From Streptomyces sp. 1222.5 (GTDB lineage: Bacteria; Actinomycetota; Actinomycetes; Streptomycetales; Streptomycetaceae), in contig NZ_FNSZ01000001.1 in NCBI RefSeq assembly GCF_900105245.1, forward strand, positions 6,012,001 through 6,076,000: DNA of 64,000 bases, read 5' to 3'. The notes beneath the pieces are model-generated. The model worked only from the letters and a program-made list of their open reading frames with translations. It had not been told where the DNA came from and did no database searches. A program made the position numbers and the translations under genes. This document shows positions 46,423 through 55,190 of the stretch, piece by piece. Position 1 is the stretch's first letter; the number at the start of each line of letters is the position of its first letter.

Positions 46423-48009
46423 ATGACAAGTCCCGTCCCTGCCTCCCGGATACCGGAAGCGGTGCACCGGCGCCGCTGGGCGATCCTCGGCGTGTTGATG
46501 CTGAGCCTGCTGATCGTGGTGCTCGACAACTCCATCCTGAACGTCGCCATCAAGACCATCTCCACCCCCGCGCCGATCGGCCTCGGCGCCACCCAGAGCG
46601 AGATCGAGTGGGCGATCAACGCCTACACCCTCGTCTTCGCCGGCCTGCTGTTCACCGCCGGACTCGTCGGCGACCGCGTCGGCCGCAAGAAGGTGCTGCT
46701 CGGCGGCATCGCCGTGTTCGGCATCGGCTCCGCGCTCGCCGCCGAGTCCGGCTCCCCGGGGCAGCTGATCGCCTTCCGCGCGCTGATGGCGCTCGGCGCC
46801 GCCTTCGTCATGCCCGCCACCCTCGCCGTGCTCATGAACGTCTTCGAGCGCGACGAGCAGCCCAAGGCCATCGGCATCTGGGCCGGCGGTGTCGGCCTCG
46901 CCATCGCCATCGGCCCGATCACCGGCGGCGCGCTCCTCGACCACTTCTGGTGGGGCTCGGTCTTCTTCGTCAACGTGCCGATCGTGATCGTCGCGCTGGT
47001 GCTGATGACCTGGCTGGTGCCCGACTCCCGCGACCCCAGCCCCGGCCGCCTGGACCCGGTCGGCGTGGTGCTCTCCGTCGTCGGCCTGGTGCTGCTGGTC
47101 TACGGCATCATCAAGGGCGGCGAGCTGGCCGACTTCACCGACGCCAAGGTGCTCGCCACGATCGTCGCCGGACTCCTCGTCCTGGCCGCGTTCGTGGTCT
47201 ACGAGAAGCGCAGCGACCACCCGTCGCTGGACGTCACCTACTTCAAGAACAAGGTCTTCTCGGCCGCCATGAGCGCCATCGCGCTGGTCTTCTTCGCGCT
47301 GATGGGCGTCACGTTCTTCGGCGTCTTCTACACCCAGAGCGTGCGCGGCTACTCCCCGCTGGAGTCCGGCGTGCTGATGCTGCCGCTCGCCCTCGCCCAG
47401 CTGATCTTCGCACCGCGCGCCCGGCTGGTGGTCGAGCGGTTCGGCAACAAGGCCACCACCACGGCGGGCCTGCTGCTGATCGCGGCCACCCTGGCCGTGT
47501 TCGCCACCTTCGAGGCGGACACCCCGATCTGGCTGCTGGAGGTCGTCTTCTTCCTCATGGGCACCGGCATGGCGCACATCATGACGCCGACCTCGGTCGT
47601 CATCATGCAGGCCCTGCCGCGCGAGAAGGCCGGCTCCGCCTCCGCGCTCAGCAACACCTTCCGCCAGGTCGGCGGCGCCCTCGGCATCGCCGTCCTCGGC
47701 TCAGTGCTCGCCACGGCGTACCGCAACGGCATCGAGGGCAAGCTCGGCGCGCTGCCGGCCGGCCTGCGCGACACCGCCGGCGAGTCCATCGAGGCCACCC
47801 TCGGCGTCGCCGCCAGGCTCGGCCCGCAGGGCAGGGCCCTGATCACCCCCGCCAACGACGCCTTCCTGCACGCCATGCACGTCACCGCCCTGTGCGGCAC
47901 GGGCGTCGCGCTGATCGGCGCCGTGGTGACCGCCCTGTTCCTGCCGGGCAAGCCGCCGGCCGGTCAGAAGGGCGAGAAGGAAGCGGAGTTGGTCGCCGCC
48001 GCGGACTGA
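46423..48009 (+). CDS. DHA2 (EmrB/QacA) family MFS exporter, 14 helices
   Basis: A 528-residue drug:H+ antiporter with 14 hydrophobic segments. Typical DHA2 features: WAILGVLMLSLLIVVLDNSILNVAIK (about 19-44, motif D1) and GDRVGRKKVLL (motif A, about 85-95), then GGALLDHFWWGSVFFVNVPI (motif C-like). The palindrome upstream and the TetR gene 74 bp downstream suggest a self-contained resistance unit. Substrate unknown. Confidence 0.92.
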   Translation: MTSPVPASRIPEAVHRRRWAILGVLMLSLLIVVLDNSILNVAIKTISTPAPIGLGATQSEIEWAINAYTLVFAGLLFTAGLVGDRVGRKKVLLGGIAVFGIGSALAAESGSPGQLIAFRALMALGAAFVMPATLAVLMNVFERDEQPKAIGIWAGGVGLAIAIGPITGGALLDHFWWGSVFFVNVPIVIVALVLMTWLVPDSRDPSPGRLDPVGVVLSVVGLVLLVYGIIKGGELADFTDAKVLATIVAGLLVLAAFVVYEKRSDHPSLDVTYFKNKVFSAAMSAIALVFFALMGVTFFGVFYTQSVRGYSPLESGVLMLPLALAQLIFAPRARLVVERFGNKATTTAGLLLIAATLAVFATFEADTPIWLLEVVFFLMGTGMAHIMTPTSVVIMQALPREKAGSASALSNTFRQVGGALGIAVLGSVLATAYRNGIEGKLGALPAGLRDTAGESIEATLGVAARLGPQGRALITPANDAFLHAMHVTALCGTGVALIGAVVTALFLPGKPPAGQKGEKEAELVAAAD

Positions 48010-48083
48010 GCACCGGTGCGGTTCCACGGGGGAAGGAGGAGGCTGCGGGACAATTCCCGCAGCCCATCGAGAGGACGGATCGA

Positions 48084-48713
48084 GTGAGCCTTGCCGACAG
48101 CCGGACGCGACCGGTCACACCCGCGCGGGGCCGACCGCGCAGTGAGGCCGTGGAACACGCCATCCTGGAAGGCGTGATGAAGCTCCTGGAGGAGGGCGTG
48201 CCCCTCGCCGAGGTCTCCATCGAGCGCGTCGCCCGCACGGCCGGCGTCGGCAAGGCCACCATCTACCGCCGCTGGAGCGGCAAGGAGGAGCTGTTCGTCG
48301 ACGTCCTGCGCGCCGCCGAACCCCCCGACCCCGAACTGCCCGGCACCTCCATGCGCGACGACCTCGTCGTCCTGCTGGAGTCGCTGCGCCAGCGCGGACT
48401 CAGGAGCCGTACGTCGGCCATCCTGCACAACGTGTACGCCCAGATGAAGTCCAGCCCGAAGATCTGGGCCGCCTACCACGCCGGTGTCGTCGCGCCCCGG
48501 CGCGCGCTCTCGCTGCAAGTGCTGCGCCGCGGGCAGGAGAACGGCGAACTGCGGCCGGACATCGACCTGGAACTGGCCAACGACCTGTTCAGCGGCCCCA
48601 TGCTGGTGCGCACCATCATGCGTCCCGACGGCGAACTCCCCGAGGATCTCGCGGAGCGGATCGTCGACACGGTCCTCGCGGGCCTACGACCCGTCAGCTC
48701 GACAGCCTCGTAG
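48084..48713 (+). CDS. TetR family regulator, partner of the MFS exporter
   Basis: A 209-residue regulator. HTH region RGRPRSEAVEHAILEGVMKLLEEGVPLAEVSIERVARTAGVGKATIYRRWSGKEEL (about 15-70), C-terminal domain TetR_C-like (DLELANDLFSGPMLVRTIMR). GTG start at 48,084 with GAGAGGACGG upstream. The position right after the exporter and the palindrome before it fit a local repressor of the exporter and itself. Confidence 0.88.
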   Translation: MSLADSRTRPVTPARGRPRSEAVEHAILEGVMKLLEEGVPLAEVSIERVARTAGVGKATIYRRWSGKEELFVDVLRAAEPPDPELPGTSMRDDLVVLLESLRQRGLRSRTSAILHNVYAQMKSSPKIWAAYHAGVVAPRRALSLQVLRRGQENGELRPDIDLELANDLFSGPMLVRTIMRPDGELPEDLAERIVDTVLAGLRPVSSTAS

Positions 48714-48899
48714 CATCAATGTGCGCGTTTCGTCACAGACCACGCGTGCCACGGGGGTGACCGGAACTCCCGGCCCCGCTTCGTTCGTCATCGTCTTCCG
48801 TACGGCCGTCATGGGACGGCGGAACGGAGCCGATCATCCCCTAGGGTCGGAAGAGCACGGGGGCGGACGGTGTGCACGGCAGGCAGTGAGGCAGACGGT

Positions 48900-49949
48900 A
48901 TGGCGCAGCAGGCGTACATGACGGAGACGGACAACGGCGGCTCGGGGCCCGAGCGACCAGGATCCCGGCTTCGGCGCCTCGCGCACAGGCTGCTGCACGG
49001 GTGGCGCGGCGATCCACGGATCTGGCGGCGGGGCATCGTCCTCGCCGTGCTCGCCCTGTTGCTCGCCCTCGTGATGCTGGTGCACTCCCGCATCCCCAAC
49101 CGGGTGGGGAACCTCGGCTCCCTCACCGAGACCTTCCTGCCCTGGGTCGGCGTGGCCGTGCCGGTGCTGCTGGTACTGGCCCTGGTCCGGAAGTCGGCGA
49201 CCGCCCTCATCGCGCTCCTGCTCCCGGCGATCGTGTGGCTGAACCTCTTCGGCGGGCTGCTCACCGACAAGACCGGCAGCGGCGGCGACCTCATGGTGGC
49301 CACCCACAACGTCAACGCGGACAACCCCGACCCGGCCGCGACCGCCACCGACGTGGCCGCGTCCGGCGCCGACCTCCTCGCCCTGGAGGAGCTGCCCGCC
49401 TCCGCCCTGCCCGTCTACGAGAAGGCGCTCGCGGGGACCTACCGGCACCACGCGGTCGTCGGCACGGTCGGGCTGTGGAGCAAGTACCCGATGACCGACG
49501 TACGGGCCGTGGACATCAAGCTCGGCTGGAAGCGCGCGATGCGTGCCACCGTCGCCACCCCGCAGGGCCCGGTCGCGGTCTACGTGGCGCACATGCCCTC
49601 GGTGCGGGTGAAGATGAAGGCCGGGTTCACGGCGCGGCAGCGCGACAAGAGCGCCGACGCGCTCGGTGAGGCCATCGCCGACGAGCGGCTGCCGCGGGTC
49701 GTCCTGCTCGGCGACCTCAACGGCACGATGAACGACCGCTCGCTCAACGCCGTCACCTCCCAGCTGCGCTCCACGCAGGGCGCGGCGGGCAGCGGCTTCG
49801 GGTTCAGCTGGCCGGCCTCGTTCCCGATGGCGCGGATCGACCAGATCATGGTCAAGGGCGTGGAGCCGGGGAGCTCCTGGACGCTTCCGCGCACGGGCAG
49901 CGACCACTTGCCGGTGGCTGCCCGTGTGAAGCTGGACACAGGCTCGTAA
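48900..49949 (+). CDS. Membrane-anchored endonuclease/exonuclease/phosphatase (EEP) family protein
   Basis: A 349-residue protein with three N-terminal helices (about 38-58, 69-90, 95-115) and an extracellular EEP domain (about 130-349). Catalytic signs: THNVNADN (Asn), LALEELPA (the Glu), VVLLGDLNGTMNDRS (Asp/Asn), and the end motif SDHLPVAARV (Asp-His). Family members cut phosphodiesters, e.g. in nucleic acids or lipids. Unknown substrate. ATG 48,900 is preferred; GTG at 48,870 and ATG at 48,948 are alternatives. Confidence 0.85.
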   Translation: MAQQAYMTETDNGGSGPERPGSRLRRLAHRLLHGWRGDPRIWRRGIVLAVLALLLALVMLVHSRIPNRVGNLGSLTETFLPWVGVAVPVLLVLALVRKSATALIALLLPAIVWLNLFGGLLTDKTGSGGDLMVATHNVNADNPDPAATATDVAASGADLLALEELPASALPVYEKALAGTYRHHAVVGTVGLWSKYPMTDVRAVDIKLGWKRAMRATVATPQGPVAVYVAHMPSVRVKMKAGFTARQRDKSADALGEAIADERLPRVVLLGDLNGTMNDRSLNAVTSQLRSTQGAAGSGFGFSWPASFPMARIDQIMVKGVEPGSSWTLPRTGSDHLPVAARVKLDTGS

Positions 49950-50043
49950 CCCGCTGGAATACCGGGCCTGAGAGCATTTGTTCCGACGGGGAACTTACTG
50001 CGGGACTCGAACCCCGTACACCGTCGCTCTGAGAGGTCCCTTC

Positions 50044-51267
50044 ATGCCCCTGGCCCTGCTCGCCCTCGCCGTGGGCGCCTTCGGCATCGGTACCACCGAG
50101 TTCGTGATGATGGGCCTGCTGCCCGATGTCGCGGACGACCTGCACATCTCGATCCCCGCCGCCGGGCACCTCGTCTCGGCCTACGCGCTGGGCGTCGTCA
50201 TCGGCGCCCCGCTGCTGGCCGCGGTCACGGCCCGCATGTCCCGCCGCACGGTCCTCATCGGCCTGATGGTCCTGTTCGTCGTCGGCAACGCGCTCTCGGC
50301 GTTCGCCCCCGGCAACGGCTCCCTGCTGGCCGCCCGCTTCCTCAGCGGCCTGCCCCACGGCGCCTTCTTCGGCGTGGGCGCGGTCGTCGCGACCGCGATG
50401 GTGCCGCCGGAGCGCAAGGCCCGCTCGGTGTCCCTGATGTTCCTCGGCCTGACCGTCGCCAACATCGCGGGAGTGCCCGCCGCCACCCTGATGGGCCAGC
50501 ACCTCGGCTGGCGGGCCACGTTCCTCGGCGTGAGCGTGATCGGGCTCGCCGCGATCGCCTCGCTCGCCCTGCTCATCCCGCACGACCACACCCAGGCCCC
50601 CGCGACCGGCCTGCGCGGCGAACTGGCGGCCCTCACCTCCTTGCCGGTCTGGCTGGCCCTCGGCACCACCGTGGCGGGCTTCGGCGCGCTCTTCGCCGCC
50701 TACAGCTACGTCACCCCGATGCTGACGGACTCCGCCGGCTTCGCGGAGGGGAATGTGACGCTGCTCCTCGCGCTCTTCGGTGTGGGGGCCACCGCGGGCA
50801 ACCTCCTGGGCGGCCGTCTCGCCGACCACTCCCTGCGCGGCACGCTCTTCGGCGGCCTGGCCTCCCTGGCCGCGGTCCTGGCCCTCTTCCCGCTGATGAT
50901 GCGCTCGGAGTGGAGCGCGGCCGTCGCCGTGACCCTCCTCGGCACGGCCGCGTTCGTCACCGGTTCGCCGTTGCAGCTGATGGTGATGGAGAAGGCCGCC
51001 GCGGCCCCGTCCCTCGCCTCCTCCGCCAACCAGGCCGCCTTCAACCTCGCGAACGCCGGCGGCGCCTGGATCGGCGGCCTCGCCCTCGCGGCCGGCTTCG
51101 GCGTCACCTCGCCGGCCCTCGCGGGCGCCGTGCTGGCCGTCCTGGGCCTGGGCGTGGCGGGCGTGGCCCACGCGGTCGACCGCCGCCGGGACGAGCTCCC
51201 GGCGGCGTCCGCGGGGCGGGTCGTCACCTCGCATCTGCCGGAGGAGTCGGGGGCGTTGCGCCCCTGA
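50044..51267 (+). CDS. MFS transporter, Cmx/CmrA-like (DHA1)
   Basis: A 407-residue, 12-helix transporter. The start (MPLALLALAVGAFGIGTTEFVMMGLLPDVADDLHISIPAAGHLVSAYALGVVIGAPLLAAVTARMSRRTVLI) is the AraJ/Cmx/Cml pattern of chloramphenicol or sugar efflux proteins. The start at 50,044 (MPLALL) fits the family; upstream sequence in frame is not transmembrane. Single gene, followed by a strong hairpin shared with the convergent protease gene. Confidence 0.88.
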   Translation: MPLALLALAVGAFGIGTTEFVMMGLLPDVADDLHISIPAAGHLVSAYALGVVIGAPLLAAVTARMSRRTVLIGLMVLFVVGNALSAFAPGNGSLLAARFLSGLPHGAFFGVGAVVATAMVPPERKARSVSLMFLGLTVANIAGVPAATLMGQHLGWRATFLGVSVIGLAAIASLALLIPHDHTQAPATGLRGELAALTSLPVWLALGTTVAGFGALFAAYSYVTPMLTDSAGFAEGNVTLLLALFGVGATAGNLLGGRLADHSLRGTLFGGLASLAAVLALFPLMMRSEWSAAVAVTLLGTAAFVTGSPLQLMVMEKAAAAPSLASSANQAAFNLANAGGAWIGGLALAAGFGVTSPALAGAVLAVLGLGVAGVAHAVDRRRDELPAASAGRVVTSHLPEESGALRP

Positions 51268-51289
51268 AGCGGGTGCCCGGCATGACGAA

Positions 51290-51320
51290 GGGGCGTGGGG
51301 TGCCCGGCACCCCACGCCCC
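51290..51320. terminator. Bidirectional hairpin between convergent genes
   Basis: A perfect 14-bp stem (GGGGCGTGGGGTGC at 51,290 with GCACCCCACGCCCC ending at 51,320) and a 3-nt loop. It lies 22 bp past the MFS stop and 30 bp past the protease stop on the other strand. Confidence 0.75.
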
Positions 51321-51350
51321 TCGGCCGATCCGCTCAGCCGATCCGCGGAA

Positions 51351-53294
51351 TCAGTGCTTGCGGTACGACTGCACGTAGCCGTTCGCGGGCGAGCCCACGC
51401 CGGTCACGTCGTCGTAGCCCTTCACCGCGGACAGCGAGCTGTCCTTGCCCAGGCTGCGGGCCGAGGTCAGCAGGCCGTCGGCGGCGTCGAAGCCGTTGGC
51501 GAAGTCCACACGGGCGACCGCCAGGCCGGAGCCCGTCGGGTTGTCCGTGACGTCGTGGAAGACGCCCTTCTTGCCGTACTTGGCGTAGATCACCGGGTTG
51601 GCGAAGCCGAGCGCCTTGCCGCCGCGCGCCTCCTGGGCGAGGGCCTGGACCGCCGCGATGACCGGAGCGGCCAGCGAAGTGCCGCCGATGCGGTACTGGC
51701 TGTACTTCTCCGAGCCGTCGGGGAAGGTCTGGGTCTGGCCCACCAGGAAGCCGGTGTTCGGGTCGGCGATGGCCGCGATGTCCGGGACGACGCGGTTGCC
51801 GGCGGCGTTGTTGGCCGTGGCCAGCGCCTTCGGCACGACGTTCTTCTGGTAGTACGGCTGCGGCACGGTCTTGCTGGTGCCGCCGCCCGCGCCCGAGGTG
51901 TAGGCGCCGGGGAAGCCGGCCCAGCTCTTGCCGTCGGCCGACAGGGTCGCCTTCTCGGTGCCCCAGCCGGTCTCCCACTGGTACTTGTCGCCCTTGCCGA
52001 CGGCCAGCGAGGTACCGCCGACCGCGGTCACCCACGCCGAGTTGGCCGGGGTGTCGACCTGCTTCGTACCGGTGTTGGCGACCTCGTCGCCGTTGTCGCC
52101 GGAGGAGAAGTAGAAGCCGATGCCCTGGACCGCGCCCAGCTGGAAGACCTGGTCGTACGCGGCGGCCAGGTCCGGCGTCTGGTTGGCCTCGATGTCGCCC
52201 CAGGAGTTGGAGACGATGTCGGCCAGGTGGTTGTCGACGATCTTGCTGAGCGAGTCCAGCAGGTCGTCGTCGTAGCAGGACGCGGCGCCCACGTAGGTGA
52301 CGTCGGCGTTCGGCGCGACCGCGTGCACGGCCTCGACGTCGAGGGTCTCCTCGCCGTACCAGCCGGCCGCCCCGCACTCCTCGGTCTTCGTGTAGTTCTT
52401 CGGCAGCACCTGGTGCAGCTGACCGGTCTTCCAGGCCGCGTCACCGTTCTTCTGCGCGTACTTGCCCGCGTCGAAGGCGATGGTCGGCGAGGCGTAGGCG
52501 TCCGTGATGGCGACGCGGACGTGCTTGCCGGTGTAGGTGCCCGCGCCGTAGGCGGCGCGCAGCTGCCTGCCGGTGTAGCCCTTGATCGCGTACGGGATCT
52601 TGTGGCCGTACGCGTCCGGCAGCGTGCTCGCGGTGTTCGAGCCGTAGTACGAGGAGAACGGCCCGGCGTTCTTGAACACGGCGTCCGGCGGCGGCAGCTG
52701 GTCGTGGTGGGACGACTTGTGCGGGGCGTTGTCCAGGCCGGTGACGGTCAGGACGGCGCCACGGAGGCCGGCCGGCACGGACGCGGTCTGCGCGGGGGCG
52801 CGGTAGGTCTTCGAGCCCTTGGCGAAGTTGTGCAGCTGGGTGCCGAACGCCTTCTCGGCGGCGGCGACGTCACCGGAGACGGTGACGTAGTGCGCGGTGA
52901 CCTCGGTGATCTCCAGACCGGAGGACTTCAGCCAGGACTTGACCGCGCTCACCTGGGCCTTGGTGGCCCCGAAACGGGACTCGGCCTTCTTGGCGCTCAG
53001 GAACTTGCCGTAGAGCGGCGAGCTCGGGTCGGACACGGCCTTGGCGTAGGCGGCGAGTCCGGCCGCGTCCTTGCCGGCCAGGTAGACCCGGGCCTTGACC
53101 TGGGCGCTGTTCGACGCCGCGCCCCTGTCCGCCTTGGCCGTCGCCCAGAGCGGCCTGGAACCCTTCAGTACGTCACGTGCGGGGCTGTCCGCGGCCTGTG
53201 CCGCGGGTATGCCCAGCGCCAGCGCACCGGCGATCATGGGCAGTGTCGCTGCCATGCTCACACCGGCGCGCACCTTGGCGCGGTTGGATCTCAT
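51351..53294 (-). CDS. Secreted S53 (sedolisin/kumamolisin) serine-carboxyl protease
   Basis: A 647-residue secreted endopeptidase. Signal peptide residues 1-35 (cut near AAQA-ADS), pro-kumamolisin activation domain (about 40-190), then the catalytic domain. Catalytic residues: E315/D319 in GEETLDVEA, the oxyanion Asp D400 in SSGD, and nucleophile S540 in GGTSLAAP. A C-terminal calcium site is likely in FHDVTDNPTGSG. ATG 53,294 has AGGGGG upstream. Active at acid pH in relatives. No inhibitor or regulator gene adjacent. Confidence 0.93.
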   Translation of the reverse strand: MRSNRAKVRAGVSMAATLPMIAGALALGIPAAQAADSPARDVLKGSRPLWATAKADRGAASNSAQVKARVYLAGKDAAGLAAYAKAVSDPSSPLYGKFLSAKKAESRFGATKAQVSAVKSWLKSSGLEITEVTAHYVTVSGDVAAAEKAFGTQLHNFAKGSKTYRAPAQTASVPAGLRGAVLTVTGLDNAPHKSSHHDQLPPPDAVFKNAGPFSSYYGSNTASTLPDAYGHKIPYAIKGYTGRQLRAAYGAGTYTGKHVRVAITDAYASPTIAFDAGKYAQKNGDAAWKTGQLHQVLPKNYTKTEECGAAGWYGEETLDVEAVHAVAPNADVTYVGAASCYDDDLLDSLSKIVDNHLADIVSNSWGDIEANQTPDLAAAYDQVFQLGAVQGIGFYFSSGDNGDEVANTGTKQVDTPANSAWVTAVGGTSLAVGKGDKYQWETGWGTEKATLSADGKSWAGFPGAYTSGAGGGTSKTVPQPYYQKNVVPKALATANNAAGNRVVPDIAAIADPNTGFLVGQTQTFPDGSEKYSQYRIGGTSLAAPVIAAVQALAQEARGGKALGFANPVIYAKYGKKGVFHDVTDNPTGSGLAVARVDFANGFDAADGLLTSARSLGKDSSLSAVKGYDDVTGVGSPANGYVQSYRKH

Positions 53295-53528
53295 AGAACC
53301 CCCTGCGATGCGGTTCGCATGCATGTAGTGGCTGGAACGTCGAGCTCCTGCGCGCCGGCCCGCGGCGGTATCGGCCGGCGAATGGATCACACGACGGTGG
53401 CCACTCTTGCGATGAACCGTTCATGCCAGGGGAACGTGAAGGTCAAGAGAAGCTCAAGTGCCCGTCACTTGGGGTGAATTGCGTCGTTCATCCCTCACGG
53501 TTGGATAACGGAACGGCCTGCCGGCTGT

Positions 53529-54161
53529 TCACGAACGCGGTCGCGCCCCGCGCTCCTCGAGCATCCCCGCCATCACCTGGAGCTCCGACTGCTGCGCGTC
53601 CACCATGCCCTGCGCGAGCCTCTTCTCCACACCGACGGTGCACTTGGCGACGCATCCCTCGGCCATGTGGATACCGCCCTTGTGATGGTCCGTCATCAGC
53701 TGGAGGTAGAGGACCTCCGCCTGCTTGCCGCTCAGCGACCGCAGCTTCTTCAGCTCCGTGTTGGTCGCCATACCGGGCATCAGCGCGCCGTCCTTGCCGG
53801 AGGCCATGTCACCCATGCCCATCCAGGTCATCGGGGGGTCGGCCGACACCTTCGGCAGGCCCCACAGGTCCAGCCAGCCCAGCAGCATCCCGCGCTGGTT
53901 GGCCTGGGTCTGCGCGATGTCGTAGGCGAGCCGCCGGACGTCCTCGTCGCCGGTGCGGTCCCGCACGATGTACGACATCTCGACGGCCTGCTGGTGGTGG
54001 ACGGCCATGTCCCGGGCGAACCCGGCGTCGGCGGAGTCCGCCGCCGGCGTCTTCGGGTCCGAACCGCCGGTGTCCTCCGCGACCGCGTACGTGATCGCGC
54101 CCGCGGCGACGAGCACCGCCGCCGCGGCCCCCGCCACCCAGCCGATGTACCGCCGGCTCAT
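53529..54161 (-). CDS. DUF305 family exported protein
   Basis: A 210-residue protein with an N-terminal membrane anchor (about 5-28) and an exported all-alpha DUF305 domain. The paired His motifs are clear: ARDMAVHHQQAVEMS (about 52-66) and LMTDHHKGGIHMAEGC. DUF305 domains are ferritin-like and may bind metals such as copper. ATGA overlap with the DUF3105 gene shows the two are made together. Confidence 0.85.
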   Translation of the reverse strand: MSRRYIGWVAGAAAAVLVAAGAITYAVAEDTGGSDPKTPAADSADAGFARDMAVHHQQAVEMSYIVRDRTGDEDVRRLAYDIAQTQANQRGMLLGWLDLWGLPKVSADPPMTWMGMGDMASGKDGALMPGMATNTELKKLRSLSGKQAEVLYLQLMTDHHKGGIHMAEGCVAKCTVGVEKRLAQGMVDAQQSELQVMAGMLEERGARPRS

Positions 54162-54835
54162 TTCATGGCCCCGCCGGTGCACGAGGCGCCCGGTTCGGGT
54201 GTCTGCTGCCCCTGCACATAGGCGGCGAAGAACTTGTCCACCTCGGGATCGCTCGCGCTCTTCACGGTCACCTGGTGGCCCCACGCCGACAGGATCAGCG
54301 GCGCGTCCTGGTTCGCGTACGGGCTCATCAGCGAGTACGGCGTCTTCTTCACCTTCGCCGCGAGCGCGTCGACGTCCGCCTTCTTCGCCTTCGCCGTGTA
54401 CGTCACCCAGACCGCGCCGTGCTCCAGCGCGTGCACGGCGTTCTCGTCCCGCACCGGCTCGGTGTATACGTCACCGTTGCAGTTGAGCCAGACCGGGTTG
54501 TGGTTGCCGCCCACCGGCGGGTGCATGGGGTACGACACCTTGGTCGTCACGTGCGTCCGGGCCAGCTTCCCGGACCACGCCCGCACCCCGTCCTTGCCGG
54601 TGGTGAAGTGCCCGGAGTCGCCCGAGTTCTTGGCGTCGCCGCTCGCCACCGAGTCCTTCTTGTCGGACTGCTTGTTCACGAGCACCACACCGCCGACCAC
54701 GAGACCGGCGACGACGACCACGCTCGCGGCGATGGTGAGCACCCGGTTGCGGCGTTCCCGGGCACGCTCGGCGCGCCGCATGTCCTCGATGCGCGCCTTG
54801 CGCGCCGCGGTGCTGCTGTTCTTGGCGGAACCCAT
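54158..54835 (-). CDS. DUF3105 family membrane protein
   Basis: A 225-residue protein: basic coiled N-terminus (residues 1-30, ARKARIEDMRRAERARERRNR), one helix (about 31-55), and an exported DUF3105 domain with YPMHPPVGGNHNPVWLNCNGDVY and ENAVHALEHGAVWVTY (His, Cys and Met suggest metal binding). Family function unknown. Coupled to DUF305 downstream; this pairing is common in actinobacteria and may form a metal-handling module. Confidence 0.85.
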   Translation of the reverse strand: MGSAKNSSTAARKARIEDMRRAERARERRNRVLTIAASVVVVAGLVVGGVVLVNKQSDKKDSVASGDAKNSGDSGHFTTGKDGVRAWSGKLARTHVTTKVSYPMHPPVGGNHNPVWLNCNGDVYTEPVRDENAVHALEHGAVWVTYTAKAKKADVDALAAKVKKTPYSLMSPYANQDAPLILSAWGHQVTVKSASDPEVDKFFAAYVQGQQTPEPGASCTGGAMK

Positions 54836-55190
54836 GAGGCGAGTCCTTCTGGGGGAAAGGGCGGATAGAAGGGGTCGGGCCCGCTGATCGTAGTGCGCGA
54901 GAGTGGCGCTTCCGTAGAGAGGGCACGGAATCCTTCGACGGGGAAGGGGGCGGCCCGCGGAAACTCACTCCACGACGCGGATCGGCCATGACGGATGCCG
55001 GGGCGAGCAGGCAAGATGGGCGAGAGGGCAGTACACCTGCCGTACGAGAGGCGTTCAGCCCGGAGTCGCTTCGGCGATCAAGGTCCGCAACGCGCATGAA
55101 ATGGTGTTGTGGTGGGATGCTCAGGTGCCCGACCGCCTCCCGCGGCACCGGGAACCGGCGGCCTGACCAGCAAGGATGGGGAAGCGGAAG
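54836..55190. other. 355-bp intergenic region upstream of glnA2
   Basis: No gene seen. It separates the divergent DUF3105 and glutamine synthetase genes, so it must hold both promoters. No strong palindrome, riboswitch or clear -35/-10 pair was recognised. The sequence stays high in GC, and short open frames here have no ribosome sites or family features. Confidence 0.6.

Noticed and set aside
49999..50015. TGCGGGACTCGAACCCC, resembling the T-arm and acceptor end of a tRNA on the minus strand
   Set aside because: Only 3 bp of the T-stem pair and no matching 5' half lies within 80 bp; the would-be tRNA body overlaps the MFS coding region.
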